A DNA stretch of 57,020 nt from CBDDRG01 sp051306415 (GCA_051306415.1 JBPPNE010000035.1:1-57020), one strand, 5' to 3'. Positions 35,915 through 45,116 are shown, counted from the first letter of the stretch. Made by a program: numbers and translations. Notes: generated by a model from the sequence alone, not told the origin.

Positions 35915-36879
35915 GAGGTCATCCGATGTTTGAGCAGTTGCTCAAGGGCTTTTTGGTCGTGGACAAACTGGCGTATGCCCTCGGCGAGTTTGTCGGTCGC
36001 CATTGCGTCTTCGTTGAGCTGATAGCGGAAATCCGATTCGATGGGTGACAGGCGAATACAGTGGTTGCTCGGCTGGTCTGGCTGTAGTCGTCGTTGCAGG
36101 GGTGCGTGATCCGCCGCCAGCTGCTCCAGCAGCGTCGGGCTGATGGTGAGCCGATCACATCCCGCCAGCGCTTCTATTTCTCCACTGCTGCGGAAGCTGG
36201 CGCCCATCACCACGGTGTTGTAGCCACAGGCTTTGTAATACCGGTAGATCTCGGTCACCGAGATGACTCCCGGATCATCTTCTGGCGTGTATTCTTTGCG
36301 TCCGCTATGGGCCTTGTGCCAGTCGAGGATACGGCCGACGAAGGGAGAGATCAGGTACGCGCCGGCGTCGGCCGCGGCCGACGCCTGAGTGAAGCAAAAC
36401 AGCAGTGTCAGATTGCAGTTGATGCCGATTTTCTCCAACTGCTCGACGGCGCGAATGCCTTCCCATGTTGAAGCAACCTTGACCAGCAGCCGCTCCCTAC
36501 CTCTGCCCGCCTGCTCGTACAGCCCGACCAAACGTTTTGCTCGCTCGACGGTGTTTCTAGTGTCAAAGGACAATCGTGCGTCCACCTCAGTGGAAATACG
36601 CCCAGGAATCAGCTTGAGGATCTCCAGGCCAATCTTCACGGCGAGCCGATCGCAACATTGCTGCATTTGATCGCTGGAGCTGCCCTCCACACCGGCAATG
36701 CAATCGCGCACCAGCCCGTCGTACTGGGACATCTGGGCGGCTTTCAGCAACAGCGATGGGTTGGTCGTCGCGTCATCGGGTCGGTATTGACGAATCGCAT
36801 CAATGTCGCCGGTATCGGCAACGACGGTGGTCATCGTTCGGAGTTGATCCAGCTTGCTGGTCGAGTTGCTATTGGTCAT
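35911..36879 (-). CDS. tal: Transaldolase
   Basis: Transfers a dihydroxyacetone unit between sugar phosphates in the non-oxidative pentose phosphate pathway. It has 322 residues, the TalB-like classical length. The Schiff-base Lys134 lies in LLVKVASTWEG, with ATTNPSLLLKA (37-47) near the N-terminus and the TISPTLLEQL segment towards the C-terminus. It lies 30 bp downstream of dusA and overlaps terB by 4 bp, so the three form a probable operon. Confidence 0.95.
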   Translation of the reverse strand: MTNSNSTSKLDQLRTMTTVVADTGDIDAIRQYRPDDATTNPSLLLKAAQMSQYDGLVRDCIAGVEGSSSDQMQQCCDRLAVKIGLEILKLIPGRISTEVDARLSFDTRNTVERAKRLVGLYEQAGRGRERLLVKVASTWEGIRAVEQLEKIGINCNLTLLFCFTQASAAADAGAYLISPFVGRILDWHKAHSGRKEYTPEDDPGVISVTEIYRYYKACGYNTVVMGASFRSSGEIEALAGCDRLTISPTLLEQLAADHAPLQRRLQPDQPSNHCIRLSPIESDFRYQLNEDAMATDKLAEGIRQFVHDQKALEQLLKHRMTS

Positions 36880-36909
36880 GACATTCTCGTTTGGCGGGCT
36901 GACGGTGGG

Positions 36910-37941
36910 TCACGCTGTAACCATCGGGTGGTCTTGCATCGCTTCGAGCGCATCGCGAAGCACGGTAGCCCGAGCGTCGGGGCGATGAGCGTTTTCACTG
37001 ATATGGCGGCGGAAACGGCGACCACCGGGCTGGCCCTGAAACAGTCCGAGAATGTGACGACTCAAATGGCCGAGGCGGACGTCACCGGCGGCGAGTTGTT
37101 CTGCACAAAAATCAGCAAATTGCTCCAATACTTGCCGGCGGCAAGATGGTTGGCTGCTGTCTGCAAAAAATAGGCGGTCTACGTCGGCGAGAAAATAAGG
37201 ATTTTGGTAGGCCTCACGGCCCACCATGACACCATCTACTTTCGCTAAGTGCTCAGCGGCAGCTGCCATGCTGGTGACACCACCATTGAGAACAATTTCA
37301 AGATGGGGGAAGTCGTGTTTCACGCGATAGACCCGGTCGTAGAGTAGCGGTGGAATCTCCCTGTTCTGTTTGGGGCTGAGGCCCTGCAGCCAGGCCTTGC
37401 GGGCATGAACGATGAACGTTTGACAACCGGCTTCGGCAACAGTGCCGACGAAATCCACTAGCTCTGAGTAACTATCCTGTTCGTCGACACCGAGCCGATT
37501 TTTCACCGTCACGGGCAGCGTGGTCGCATCCCTCATGGCGGCGACACAATCGGCGACTAGCCTCGGCTCCGCCATCAGGCAGGCACCAAAGCGGCCCGCC
37601 TGCACCCGGTCGCTCGGGCATCCGCAATTGAGGTTGATTTCATCATAGCCGAAATGTTCGGCAGTCCGTGCGCAAGTGGCCAACTCGTGGGGATTGCTAC
37701 CGCCAATCTGTAGCGCGACGGGGTGCTCATTGACATCAAGCCCGAGGAGATGGCGAGTGTCGCCGTGAAGGATAGCCGCGGTCGTCACCATTTCGGTGTA
37801 AAGCCGACTGTGTTTGGTGAGCAGGCGAAAAAAATAGCGGCAGTAGCGATCCGTCCACGCCATCATCGGTGCAATGCAGAAGCGATGGGGGGGGAGCCCT
37901 GTCCCCTCGGCAGAGAGGCATTCGGTGGTTGGACGAAGCAT
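36910..37941 (-). CDS. dusA: tRNA-dihydrouridine synthase A
   Basis: An FMN-dependent enzyme that reduces uridines in the tRNA D-loop (U20/U20a in E. coli). 343 residues; the N-terminal TIM barrel has FCIAPMMAWTDRYCRYFFR, EINLNCGCPSDRVQ with catalytic Cys108, and VTVKNRLGVD. FMN phosphate binding is at NGGVTS and GVMVGREAYQNP. The C-terminal helical domain has RHILGLFQGQPGGRRFRR. A TATAAT -10 on the minus strand (37980-37975) lies 33 bp upstream of the start; no good -35 was seen. Confidence 0.94.
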   Translation of the reverse strand: MLRPTTECLSAEGTGLPPHRFCIAPMMAWTDRYCRYFFRLLTKHSRLYTEMVTTAAILHGDTRHLLGLDVNEHPVALQIGGSNPHELATCARTAEHFGYDEINLNCGCPSDRVQAGRFGACLMAEPRLVADCVAAMRDATTLPVTVKNRLGVDEQDSYSELVDFVGTVAEAGCQTFIVHARKAWLQGLSPKQNREIPPLLYDRVYRVKHDFPHLEIVLNGGVTSMAAAAEHLAKVDGVMVGREAYQNPYFLADVDRLFFADSSQPSCRRQVLEQFADFCAEQLAAGDVRLGHLSRHILGLFQGQPGGRRFRRHISENAHRPDARATVLRDALEAMQDHPMVTA

Positions 37942-38060
37942 AAACGGTAGTCGAATCTGGGTTAGCGGGCCTGAATTATACCGCCACGGATGAGGTTATC
38001 CACGAATCCTTGGGGGCGTTGATAGAGCTTTCCAGTGCGACCAAAAAGTAATGATCACTC

Positions 38061-38119
38061 TTGCCGGCGATAAAGATCACGCGGGATAATTGTTATTATA
38101 GTTTACGCTAACGTAAACT
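38061..38119 (+). promoter_or_regulatory. Promoter and 20-bp palindromic operator upstream of the Rieske gene
   Basis: TTGCCG (38061-38066), an 18-bp spacer and GATAAT (38085-38090) form a plausible sigma-70 promoter. Right after it lies the perfect palindrome AGTTTACGCTAACGTAAACT (38100-38119; 8-bp arms, 4-bp centre). Its position over the transcription start fits a repressor site. The sequence resembles sites used by TetR-type and LiuR-type regulators of acyl-CoA catabolism. The leader to the start codon is about 110 nt. Confidence 0.68.
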
Positions 38120-38231
38120 GCGAATCCCGTTGCTATTGGTAAGCGCAGGCCTCTTAAGCGCGACCAAGAACCGCAATTTTCTGTCAACGAAGAGTGCAAG
38201 CGGGCGCTCTTCCCGTCCGTGAGCACAGATC

Positions 38232-39377
38232 ATGAAGCAGGAAACGCGTATCCAACTGGCCAAACGAGCCCTGGAATTAGCCGACAAGGGTGAGCCTTGG
38301 CGAGCGAATGAAGTTGTTCATCATCCGGTGGCGGCCTATTGCGATGCGGGCTGGCTACAGCGAGAGCAAGACATCCTGTTCAGGAAATACCCCTTGCTCG
38401 CGGCTTTTTCCCAGGAGCTACCGGAGAAGGGCAGCTTTGTCGCCATGGATGAAACCGGCATTCCGGTGCTGCTGGTGCGTGACGCCACGGGCCAGGTAAA
38501 CGCTTTTGTCAACGCCTGTCGCCATCGCGGCACTCGGCTGCTACAGGGGTGTGGCCGAGCCCTCAACAGCTTGGTATGCCCGTACCACGCCTGGACCTAC
38601 GGCCTTGATGGCGAGCTCCGAGTAATCCCGGACAAGGAAAGCTTTCCAGGGATCGACCGGCACGACAAACCGCTGATAAAGCTACCGGTCGTCGAAAAAT
38701 ACGGGATGATCTGGGTCTGCCCGACACCGGGTGAAACCTTTGACATCGACCGCCAATTGGGTGGCTTGGCGCCCGAGCTCGAGAGTTACCAGTTTGGTGG
38801 CTATGTCCACTACACGCGGCGGGTATTACACCGTCAAATGAACTGGAAAATGATGCTGGATACCTTCCTTGAACCCTACCACTTCGCCGCGCTGCATGCC
38901 CGTACCGTGGGACCCTATTTTGTTAACAATCTCTGCCTGTTTGACGCCTTCGATCAGAATCTGCGCGAAGTCGTGGTGCGGCGATCGATCACTAAAGTGC
39001 GCGATCTCCCGGAGCAATCCTGGGATATTGTTCCCCACGCTGCGGTCGTGTACATCCTGTTCCCCAATACCGCGTTGGTGATGCAGATCGACCACGTTGA
39101 GCTGTGGCGCTCCTATCCCGTTGCCGGCAAGCCCGGAGAGTGCACGGTGACGATGGATTTTTTCATACCGGAACCGGCTGTCAGCGAAGCGGCCCGCGCA
39201 CGCTGGGACAAGAGCGTTGATATCACCGTCAGAACCGTGTTTGAGGAAGATATTCGCGCAGTGGAAAGCATCCAGGCCGGAATTAACTCGGGCGCGCAAT
39301 CCCATGTTATATTTGGCCGCAATGAGCCAGCGCTGGCTCATTATCAACAAGAAATCGCCAAGAGCATCGGCTGCTGA
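38232..39377 (+). CDS. Rieske non-heme iron oxygenase, alpha subunit
   Basis: A ring-hydroxylating or demethylating oxygenase component, 381 residues. The Rieske 2Fe-2S motif is Cys96-x-His98 in CRHRG and Cys116-x2-His119 in CPYHAWTYGLDG. The catalytic domain has the mononuclear iron ligands His217 and His222 in MLDTFLEPYHFAALH. No beta subunit, ferredoxin or reductase gene is next to it, which points to a single-subunit type fed by a reductase encoded elsewhere. The substrate cannot be told from sequence. An aldehyde dehydrogenase gene follows after 113 bp. Confidence 0.9.
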   Translation: MKQETRIQLAKRALELADKGEPWRANEVVHHPVAAYCDAGWLQREQDILFRKYPLLAAFSQELPEKGSFVAMDETGIPVLLVRDATGQVNAFVNACRHRGTRLLQGCGRALNSLVCPYHAWTYGLDGELRVIPDKESFPGIDRHDKPLIKLPVVEKYGMIWVCPTPGETFDIDRQLGGLAPELESYQFGGYVHYTRRVLHRQMNWKMMLDTFLEPYHFAALHARTVGPYFVNNLCLFDAFDQNLREVVVRRSITKVRDLPEQSWDIVPHAAVVYILFPNTALVMQIDHVELWRSYPVAGKPGECTVTMDFFIPEPAVSEAARARWDKSVDITVRTVFEEDIRAVESIQAGINSGAQSHVIFGRNEPALAHYQQEIAKSIGC

Positions 39378-39490
39378 ATCCATCAGGCCAACTCCCCACG
39401 GGGACTCCCGCCAGTAGTTCGCTTGCCTGCGGTCGATGCTGACCCCGCCGATTTTCGTATCGAACACCCTAGGAAACAGGAGAATTCACC

Positions 39491-40927
39491 GTGCTAATCA
39501 AAGACAAATTCTATATTGACGGTCAGTGGCGGAAGCCCGATGGAACCGGTTTCAAAGACGTCATCAACCCCGCCACCGAAGAATCGGTCGCCCGGGTTGC
39601 GATGGGCACCACCGTGGATGTGGAGAACGCTGTCCAGGCCGCGCGCAGGGCCTTTGATGCCTGGTCGCAAACCACCCCCGAGGAGCGGGCCAAGTACATC
39701 GACAAGATTGTCGCCGGTCTGGAGGCGCGCGCCGATGAAATCGCCGCGGCGGTGACTGCCGAGATGGGTATCCCGGTCATGCTGTCAAAACCCGTTCAGG
39801 TCGGCAATCCACTGTTCACCTTCAAGGACGCCGCCAGAATGGCGCGCGAGTTTGACTTTGAATCCGACGCCGGCAGTTCACGCGTCATCAAGGAGCCGAT
39901 CGGCGTCTGCGCGATGATCACGCCGTGGAACGTTCCGCTGCACCAGATTGCCGGCAAGGTCGCTCCCGCGTTGGCGGTCGGTTGCACCATGGTGTTGAAG
40001 CCGAGCACGCCAGCGCCGCTGGATGCGTTCATTCTGGCCGAGATCATCGATGCCGCCGGGCTGCCGCCGGGCGTCTTCAACCTCATCATCGGCGACGGCG
40101 CAACCATGGGCGAAGCTCTGGCAGCTCATCCCGAGGTCGATATGGTTTCGATCACCGGATCCACCAGGGCTGGAGCTTCGGTTGCCCGCGCAGCGGCGGC
40201 CTCCATCAAGCGGGTGTCGCAGGAGCTCGGTGGCAAGTCGGCCAACATCATTCTGCCCGATGCGGACCTGCCCCGGACGGTCAAGGGCGGCGTCCGCCAG
40301 TCGATGTTCAACAGCGGACAGGCCTGTAACGGCCCGATGCGGATGTTGATTCCACGCAGCAAAAAGACGGAGATCGAAGCGATCGTCAAAGACGCGGTCG
40401 CTGGCATTGTGGTGGGCGATCCGCTCGACAACAACACCTACATGGGGCCCATCGCCAACAAGGGCCAATACGACAGCGTGATCAAATTTATCCAGCGCGG
40501 TGTCGAAGAGGGCGCCACACTACTGGTGGGTGGCGTGGAAAAACCCGCCGGACTGGATAAGGGTTATTACATCGGCCCAACCGTGTTCACCGATGTCGAT
40601 AACAAGATGTTCATCGCGCAGGAAGAGGCATTCGGGCCGGTACTCTGTCTGATTGCCTATGACGACGAGGACGAGGCGGTCGCCATTGCCAACGACAGCC
40701 CCTATGGGCTGGCGGCCTACGTGCAGTCAGCCGATCTCGAACACGCCAAGAAAGTGGGTCGCCGGCTGCGCGCCGGCAACGTCGAGCTGAATGGCGCGCG
40801 CTTTGACCCCGCGGCGCCATTCGGCGGCTACAAGATGTCCGGCAACGGCCGTGAACACGGCGTCTGGGGCTTCGAAGATTACCTCGAAACCAAGGCGTTG
40901 ATTGGCTATACCGCCAAGCAAAAGTGA
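39491..40927 (+). CDS. NAD(P)-dependent aldehyde dehydrogenase
   Basis: Oxidises an aldehyde to the acid; 478 residues, typical of the superfamily. Catalytic Cys279 lies in NSGQACNGP, the general base Glu245 in QELGGKSANI, Asn147 in TPWNVP, and Lys170 in VLKPSTPAPL for cofactor binding. The start is GTG, with AGGAGA about 8 bases before it. Probably transcribed with the Rieske gene, it may oxidise the aldehyde released by that oxygenase. This link is inference. Confidence 0.93.
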   Translation: MLIKDKFYIDGQWRKPDGTGFKDVINPATEESVARVAMGTTVDVENAVQAARRAFDAWSQTTPEERAKYIDKIVAGLEARADEIAAAVTAEMGIPVMLSKPVQVGNPLFTFKDAARMAREFDFESDAGSSRVIKEPIGVCAMITPWNVPLHQIAGKVAPALAVGCTMVLKPSTPAPLDAFILAEIIDAAGLPPGVFNLIIGDGATMGEALAAHPEVDMVSITGSTRAGASVARAAAASIKRVSQELGGKSANIILPDADLPRTVKGGVRQSMFNSGQACNGPMRMLIPRSKKTEIEAIVKDAVAGIVVGDPLDNNTYMGPIANKGQYDSVIKFIQRGVEEGATLLVGGVEKPAGLDKGYYIGPTVFTDVDNKMFIAQEEAFGPVLCLIAYDDEDEAVAIANDSPYGLAAYVQSADLEHAKKVGRRLRAGNVELNGARFDPAAPFGGYKMSGNGREHGVWGFEDYLETKALIGYTAKQK

Positions 40928-40972
40928 TTTAAGAATAGCTCATAAGTTGTTGAAAATTATCTATCGATAAAA

Positions 40973-41010
40973 ACAAGCCCGGTAAAGAAATAAGACTTTA
41001 CCGGGCTTGT
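40973..41010 (+). terminator. Strong hairpin terminator after the aldehyde dehydrogenase
   Basis: A perfect 15-bp stem (ACAAGCCCGGTAAAG / CTTTACCGGGCTTGT) with an 8-nt loop, 45 bp after the stop codon. The T-run on the plus strand is imperfect (TTGTCTTG), and the A-run on the left makes it look partly bidirectional. Confidence 0.83.
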
Positions 41011-41042
41011 CTTGACTCAACCCGCCGACCGCTCGCGCGCTG

Positions 41043-41156
41043 TCACCGGTCACCCAATGCCGCTCCTGCCACTGTGCCCGTCAAGATCGTTGCCGCCTCG
41101 TTACCGAGGATAGTGCCGATCATATTGCCGATGATGACGAAGGTGGCGGTCGCCAT
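41043..41156 (-). CDS. Possible 37-residue hydrophobic peptide
   Basis: A closed minus-strand ORF (ATG 41156, stop TGA at 41045-41043) encodes a Gly/Ala/Ile/Thr-rich peptide beginning MATATFVIIGNMIGTILGNE, with small-residue spacing like a glycine-zipper helix. It has no good ribosome site and lies opposite the gltX leader. It may be chance or a remnant. I recognise no family. Confidence 0.22.
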   Translation of the reverse strand: MATATFVIIGNMIGTILGNEAATILTGTVAGAALGDR

Positions 41157-41215
41157 CTCGGGCCCGGCGCGGCTGGCCTATAATGGCCGCCTTTCGCCAG
41201 CCCGGATTCTGCCCC

Positions 41216-42703
41216 ATGTCTGTTCGCACTCGCATCGCGCCCTCGCCGACTGGCGATCCCCACGTCGGCACGGCCTACATCGCGCTGTTTAACCTGTGCT
41301 TCGCCCGTCAGCACGGGGGGCAATTCATTCTCCGCATTGAAGACACCGACCAGGTGCGTAGCAGTACTGACTCCGAGCGGATGATTCTCGAATCCCTGCG
41401 CTGGCTGGGTCTCGACTGGGACGAAGGCCCGGATGTGGGAGGGCCGCACGGCCCCTACCGGCAGAGTGAGCGGATGGCTATTTATGGTCGTTATGCACTT
41501 GAATTAATTGAAAAAGGCCACGCCTTTTACTGTTTTGCAACACCTGGCGAGCTGGATCAGATGCGCCATGAGCAGATGACGCGGGGCGAGACCCCCAAGT
41601 ACGACGGCCGTGGCCTGCTGCTTGGCCAAGCCGAGGTCAGCCGCCGCCTCGCCGCGGGCGAGCCACATGTGATCCGCATGAAGATCCCGGCGGAGGGCGT
41701 TTGCCGGTTTGACGACATGCTCCGCGGCCCCGTCGAGATACCTTGGGGCCAGGTCGATATGCAGGTGCTGCTGAAGGCCGACGGCATGCCCACTTACCAC
41801 CTCGCCAATGTGGTGGACGACCACCTGATGGCCATCACCCATGTGATTCGCGGTGAAGAGTGGATCAATTCCGCACCCAAACACCAGTTGCTGTACCGGT
41901 ATTTCGGCTGGGACATGCCGGTGCTCTGCCACATGCCCCTGTTGCGCAACCCCGACAAAAGCAAGCTCAGCAAACGCAAGAATCCGACCAGCATCAATTA
42001 CTACCGGGCGATGGGCTACATGCCCGAGGCCCTCGTCAACTACCTCGGGCGCATGGGTTGGGCGATGCCCGACGAAGCCGAAAAGTTCAGCTTGCGGCAG
42101 ATGCTCGACAACTTCGATATCCGCCAGGTCCGTCTCGGCGGCCCGGTGTTCGACACCGAGAAGCTCGACTGGCTGAACGGGCGCTGGATTCGCGAAGATC
42201 TCGACAACGATCAATTTGCCGAGCGCATGGCCGCCTGGGCAATCAACCGCGACAATCTCCAGCGGTTTATTCCACTGATAAAAGAGCGGGTGGAAAGATT
42301 TTCCGACGTCGCGCCGCTCACCAGTTTTTTACTTTCAGGCCTGCCTGCGTTGAAGGAAGCTGACCTTGCCTTCAGCAAGCTCGACCGCGAGACCGTGCAG
42401 AAGATACTTCAGTACAGCGCCTGGCGACTCGATAGCTTGGTGCACTGGGAGCGGGACGAGTTGTACCGCGCATTGAGCCAACTCGCCGACGCCGTCGGCC
42501 TGAAACTGAAAGACTTTCTCGCTCCGCTGTTTGTCGCTGTCGCGGGAGACGTGTCGGCGCTTCCCCTATTTGATTCGATGGTTCTGCTCGGCCCCGACAT
42601 GGTTCGCGCACGAGTCCGTCACGGTCTCAATATCCTTGGCGGCCCGTCCAAGAGGCAGCTCAAGGAGTTGGAAAAGGCTTATACAGCGATTGTCGGGGAC
42701 TGA
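41216..42703 (+). CDS. gltX: Glutamyl-tRNA synthetase
   Basis: A class I aminoacyl-tRNA synthetase, 495 residues. The HIGH-like motif is PSPTGDPHVGTAY (10-22) and the KMSKS-like motif is KLSKRKNPTS. IEDTDQVRSS and VIRGEEWINSAPKH are also characteristic. It is of the non-discriminating or Glu-specific bacterial type; GatCAB dependence cannot be told. ATG 41216 was chosen because the family homology starts at MSVRTRIAPSPTG. A TATAAT (41179-41184) lies 31 bp upstream and is probably the -10. Confidence 0.95.
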   Translation: MSVRTRIAPSPTGDPHVGTAYIALFNLCFARQHGGQFILRIEDTDQVRSSTDSERMILESLRWLGLDWDEGPDVGGPHGPYRQSERMAIYGRYALELIEKGHAFYCFATPGELDQMRHEQMTRGETPKYDGRGLLLGQAEVSRRLAAGEPHVIRMKIPAEGVCRFDDMLRGPVEIPWGQVDMQVLLKADGMPTYHLANVVDDHLMAITHVIRGEEWINSAPKHQLLYRYFGWDMPVLCHMPLLRNPDKSKLSKRKNPTSINYYRAMGYMPEALVNYLGRMGWAMPDEAEKFSLRQMLDNFDIRQVRLGGPVFDTEKLDWLNGRWIREDLDNDQFAERMAAWAINRDNLQRFIPLIKERVERFSDVAPLTSFLLSGLPALKEADLAFSKLDRETVQKILQYSAWRLDSLVHWERDELYRALSQLADAVGLKLKDFLAPLFVAVAGDVSALPLFDSMVLLGPDMVRARVRHGLNILGGPSKRQLKELEKAYTAIVGD

Positions 42704-42915
42704 CCTAGCGGTGATGGCGATGCGGAATAGGTGACTTCCGCGGCGCGCACCTCTCCCGGCAGATTTAGCGTGAGCAGAGCTTGAGGCGTGATGAAGGTTT
42801 GATCCAGTTCAGCATCGGCCGCCGCGCCAATGATCAGTAGCCGGGTTTTTGCAGAGACGCCGGCGCGATCGAGGGCATCCAGCGATCCGGTGGTTGCGAA
42901 CTGTAGGGCGCGCAT
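42679..42915 (-). pseudogene. Remnant of a zinc-type alcohol dehydrogenase/quinone oxidoreductase
   Basis: The 78-codon frame begins like this family (MRALQFATTGSLDAL) and then jumps to a mid-protein segment (DRAGVSAKTRLLIIGA), which normally lies more than 100 residues later, just before the nucleotide-binding loop. The joint at SLDAL/DALDRAG suggests a deletion between short repeats. The rest is unlike the family and runs into the gltX 3' end on the opposite strand. It is the last member of the pirin-ycaC block. Confidence 0.5.
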
Positions 42916-42929
42916 GGCTTTCTGACCCG

Positions 42930-43490
42930 CTAATTCTTTGTCGTATCAATGAATTGTGCGAAGCCAGCGATAAACGCCCGCAATTGCTCGCGCACGCCAT
43001 CGTCCACCATGCCGCCAGCTTCATCAAAGACTGCGTGTGCTTTGGACACCAGCAAACGGCCACCGGACCAGTGCGGCATCATCAATAGCCGCAAGATCGG
43101 TAACCAGTCGTTCTGCGCCAGTAGGGTCCCGAAGCCACCCATTGATGCGCCGATAACCGCGACCGGCCGGTGGTGAAATACGCGGGGCTGGTCCGCTGGC
43201 GGCCGCGATAACCAGTCGATGGCATTCTTGAACACGCCCGGCACACCATTATTGTACTCGGGCGTCGCCAGCAACAGGCCGTCACAGGCGATGATGCGAT
43301 TTTTCAGATCGGTGACCGTCTGGGGCACGCCTTCTCGCTGTTCCAGGTCGCCGTCATAGAGCGGAATGCCATGCAGGGTGGCGAGATCCACGGTCACTCC
43401 AGTGCCTGTCAATGCCTGCGCGGCGCGAATCAATGCGGTGTTGTAGGATTGGGCACGCAGGCTGCCGGATATCGCCAGAATATTGGTCAT
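42930..43490 (-). CDS. NADPH-dependent FMN reductase (flavodoxin-like)
   Basis: A 186-residue flavin reductase or quinone reductase of the NAD(P)H-dependent FMN reductase family. SGSLRAQSYNTALIRAA binds the FMN phosphate; ATPEYNNGVPGVFKNAIDWLSR is the hallmark flavin-contacting segment; IGASMGGFGTLLAQ follows. ATG 43490 puts the Rossmann strand MTNILAISGSL at the N-terminus; an upstream ATG at 43520 adds ten residues without support. It lies 51 bp after the ycaC-like gene. Confidence 0.88.
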   Translation of the reverse strand: MTNILAISGSLRAQSYNTALIRAAQALTGTGVTVDLATLHGIPLYDGDLEQREGVPQTVTDLKNRIIACDGLLLATPEYNNGVPGVFKNAIDWLSRPPADQPRVFHHRPVAVIGASMGGFGTLLAQNDWLPILRLLMMPHWSGGRLLVSKAHAVFDEAGGMVDDGVREQLRAFIAGFAQFIDTTKN

Positions 43491-43541
43491 GGGTCTGTCC
43501 TCGGTTTGCGGGTGAAGCATCGGATCATTGCCGCGAAAGCA

Positions 43542-44167
43542 TCAGATCGATCCTTTCGCCGTGGCGTAGGCATTCATCAGGTTTCGGTAGTCGGAGATGT
43601 GGTTGGAAAACAGCGTACCCAGGCCCTCGACATCGTTGCGCCATTCGCGGGGCAATTCGCAGGCCACGCCAAACCAGTTCATCAATTGCGCGCCAGCATC
43701 AACCATCCGGCTCCAGGCGGCGTGTCGCGTGACTTCGTTGAAGGTGCCCGAGGCATCGGTGACGACGAAAACCTCGAAGCCTTCTTCCAGCGCCGCCAAC
43801 GCTGGAAAAGCCACGCAGACTTCGGTGACAACACCGGCCATGATCAATTGCTTGCGGCCGGTTGCCTTGATGGCCTGGACGAAATCGGCGTTGTCCCAGG
43901 CGTTGATCTGGCCAGGACGGGCCACGTCGGCGCATCGGCAAACAGCTGCTTCAGCTCAGGCATCAGGGGACCATTGGGACCGTCCTCGAAGCTGGTGGTC
44001 AGAATCGTCGGCAACTGGAAATATTTGGCGAGATCCGCGAGCGCCAGCACGTTGTTTTTAAACTTGTCTGGATCCATGTCGCGGACCAGCGACAGTAGGC
44101 CGGCCTGGTGATCCACCAGCAACACGGCGGCGTTGTTCTTGTCGAGTTTGACGTAGGGTTTGCTCAT
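43542..44167 (-). pseudogene. ycaC: YcaC-like isochorismatase-family hydrolase with a 1-base frameshift
   Basis: Both halves match E. coli YcaC closely. The first frame (start 44167) reads MSKPYVKLDKNNAAVLLVDH through ELKQLFADAP. The second reads ARPGQINAWDNADF through VVTEVCVAFPALAALEEGF to the stop at 43542. The proper sequence would be DAPYVARPGQ, so one base is missing between 43928 and 43927. The catalytic Cys lies in VVTEVC. Without the shift it would have about 208 residues. It could be a sequencing error or a fresh mutation. It sits between pirin and the FMN reductase. Confidence 0.87.
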
Positions 44168-44246
44168 GGCGGGATCTCCTGTGGTGGTGGGAAACTGCCC
44201 CGACGGGCTTTAAAAATCTGGCGTATTGAGGTGACTGGCGAATAGA

Positions 44247-45116
44247 TCAGTGCGTGATCTGGCCAAAGCGGCCGCTGTTGAAGTCAGCCATGGCCGTGGA
44301 AATTTCCGCCTCCGTGTTCATCACGAAGGGGCCGTAGCCGACGATGGGCTCGTTCAGTGACTCACCACTGAGCAACAGCACCAGTGCGTCGGTATCGGCC
44401 GCAATGGATAGCGTTGCCTCGCCGCCGATCATCACCAGCTCGGCGTCCTGCGCCAGCGTGTCGCCATTGATCCGCACCCCGCCGTGCAACACGACCAGCG
44501 CGGAATTCCAGCCTGGGGTGAGGGCAATTTCGATGCTGTGGTTTTTATTCAACCGCAAATCCGCTACCCGCAACGGCGAAAAGGTATGCGCGGGGCCGGT
44601 CTCGCCGTCATAGGTGCCGGCAATGAGGCGCATGGTGCCGGCGCCGCCAGACAGCGGCAGTGAGGGAATGTCTTTCGCGAGGATGGCCTGATAACCCGGC
44701 GGTGTCATCTTGGCGGCGGCGGGCAGGTTGACCCACAGTTGCACCATTTCCAGAGTGCCGCCCGTGCGCGTGAACGCTTCGGAATGGAATTCTTCGTGGA
44801 GTATGCCGCCACCCGCGGTCATCCATTGCACATCGCCGGGGCCGATAACGCCGCCCTGACCGGTGGAATCGCGGTGGGCTACCTCACCCCGATAAACGAT
44901 GGTGACAGTCTCAAACCCCCGGTGCGGGTGCTGGCCGACGCCGCGCGGACGGTTCGCCGGCCCAAACTCGGCGGGACCAGCATAGTCCAGCAGCAGAAAC
45001 GGACTGAGTTGTTTACCCTCCTGCTGATAGGAAAACAGCGAGCGCACCGGAAAGCCGTCGCCGACCCAGTGAGGGCGAGGCGCACTCTTGATTTCGAGGC
45101 TCTTTTTCATTGCCAT
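44247..45116 (-). CDS. Pirin family protein
   Basis: A bicupin protein of 289 residues. The N-terminal cupin holds the metal ligands in QHPHRGFETVTIVYRGEVAH and the catalytic-type Glu/His in GILHEEFHSE. Some bacterial pirins have quercetin 2,3-dioxygenase activity; others act as redox-sensing regulators. The C-terminal cupin lacks the metal motif, as usual. It is divergent from the LysR gene at 45243 and first in a minus-strand block with ycaC and the FMN reductase. Confidence 0.92.
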   Translation of the reverse strand: MAMKKSLEIKSAPRPHWVGDGFPVRSLFSYQQEGKQLSPFLLLDYAGPAEFGPANRPRGVGQHPHRGFETVTIVYRGEVAHRDSTGQGGVIGPGDVQWMTAGGGILHEEFHSEAFTRTGGTLEMVQLWVNLPAAAKMTPPGYQAILAKDIPSLPLSGGAGTMRLIAGTYDGETGPAHTFSPLRVADLRLNKNHSIEIALTPGWNSALVVLHGGVRINGDTLAQDAELVMIGGEATLSIAADTDALVLLLSGESLNEPIVGYGPFVMNTEAEISTAMADFNSGRFGQITH

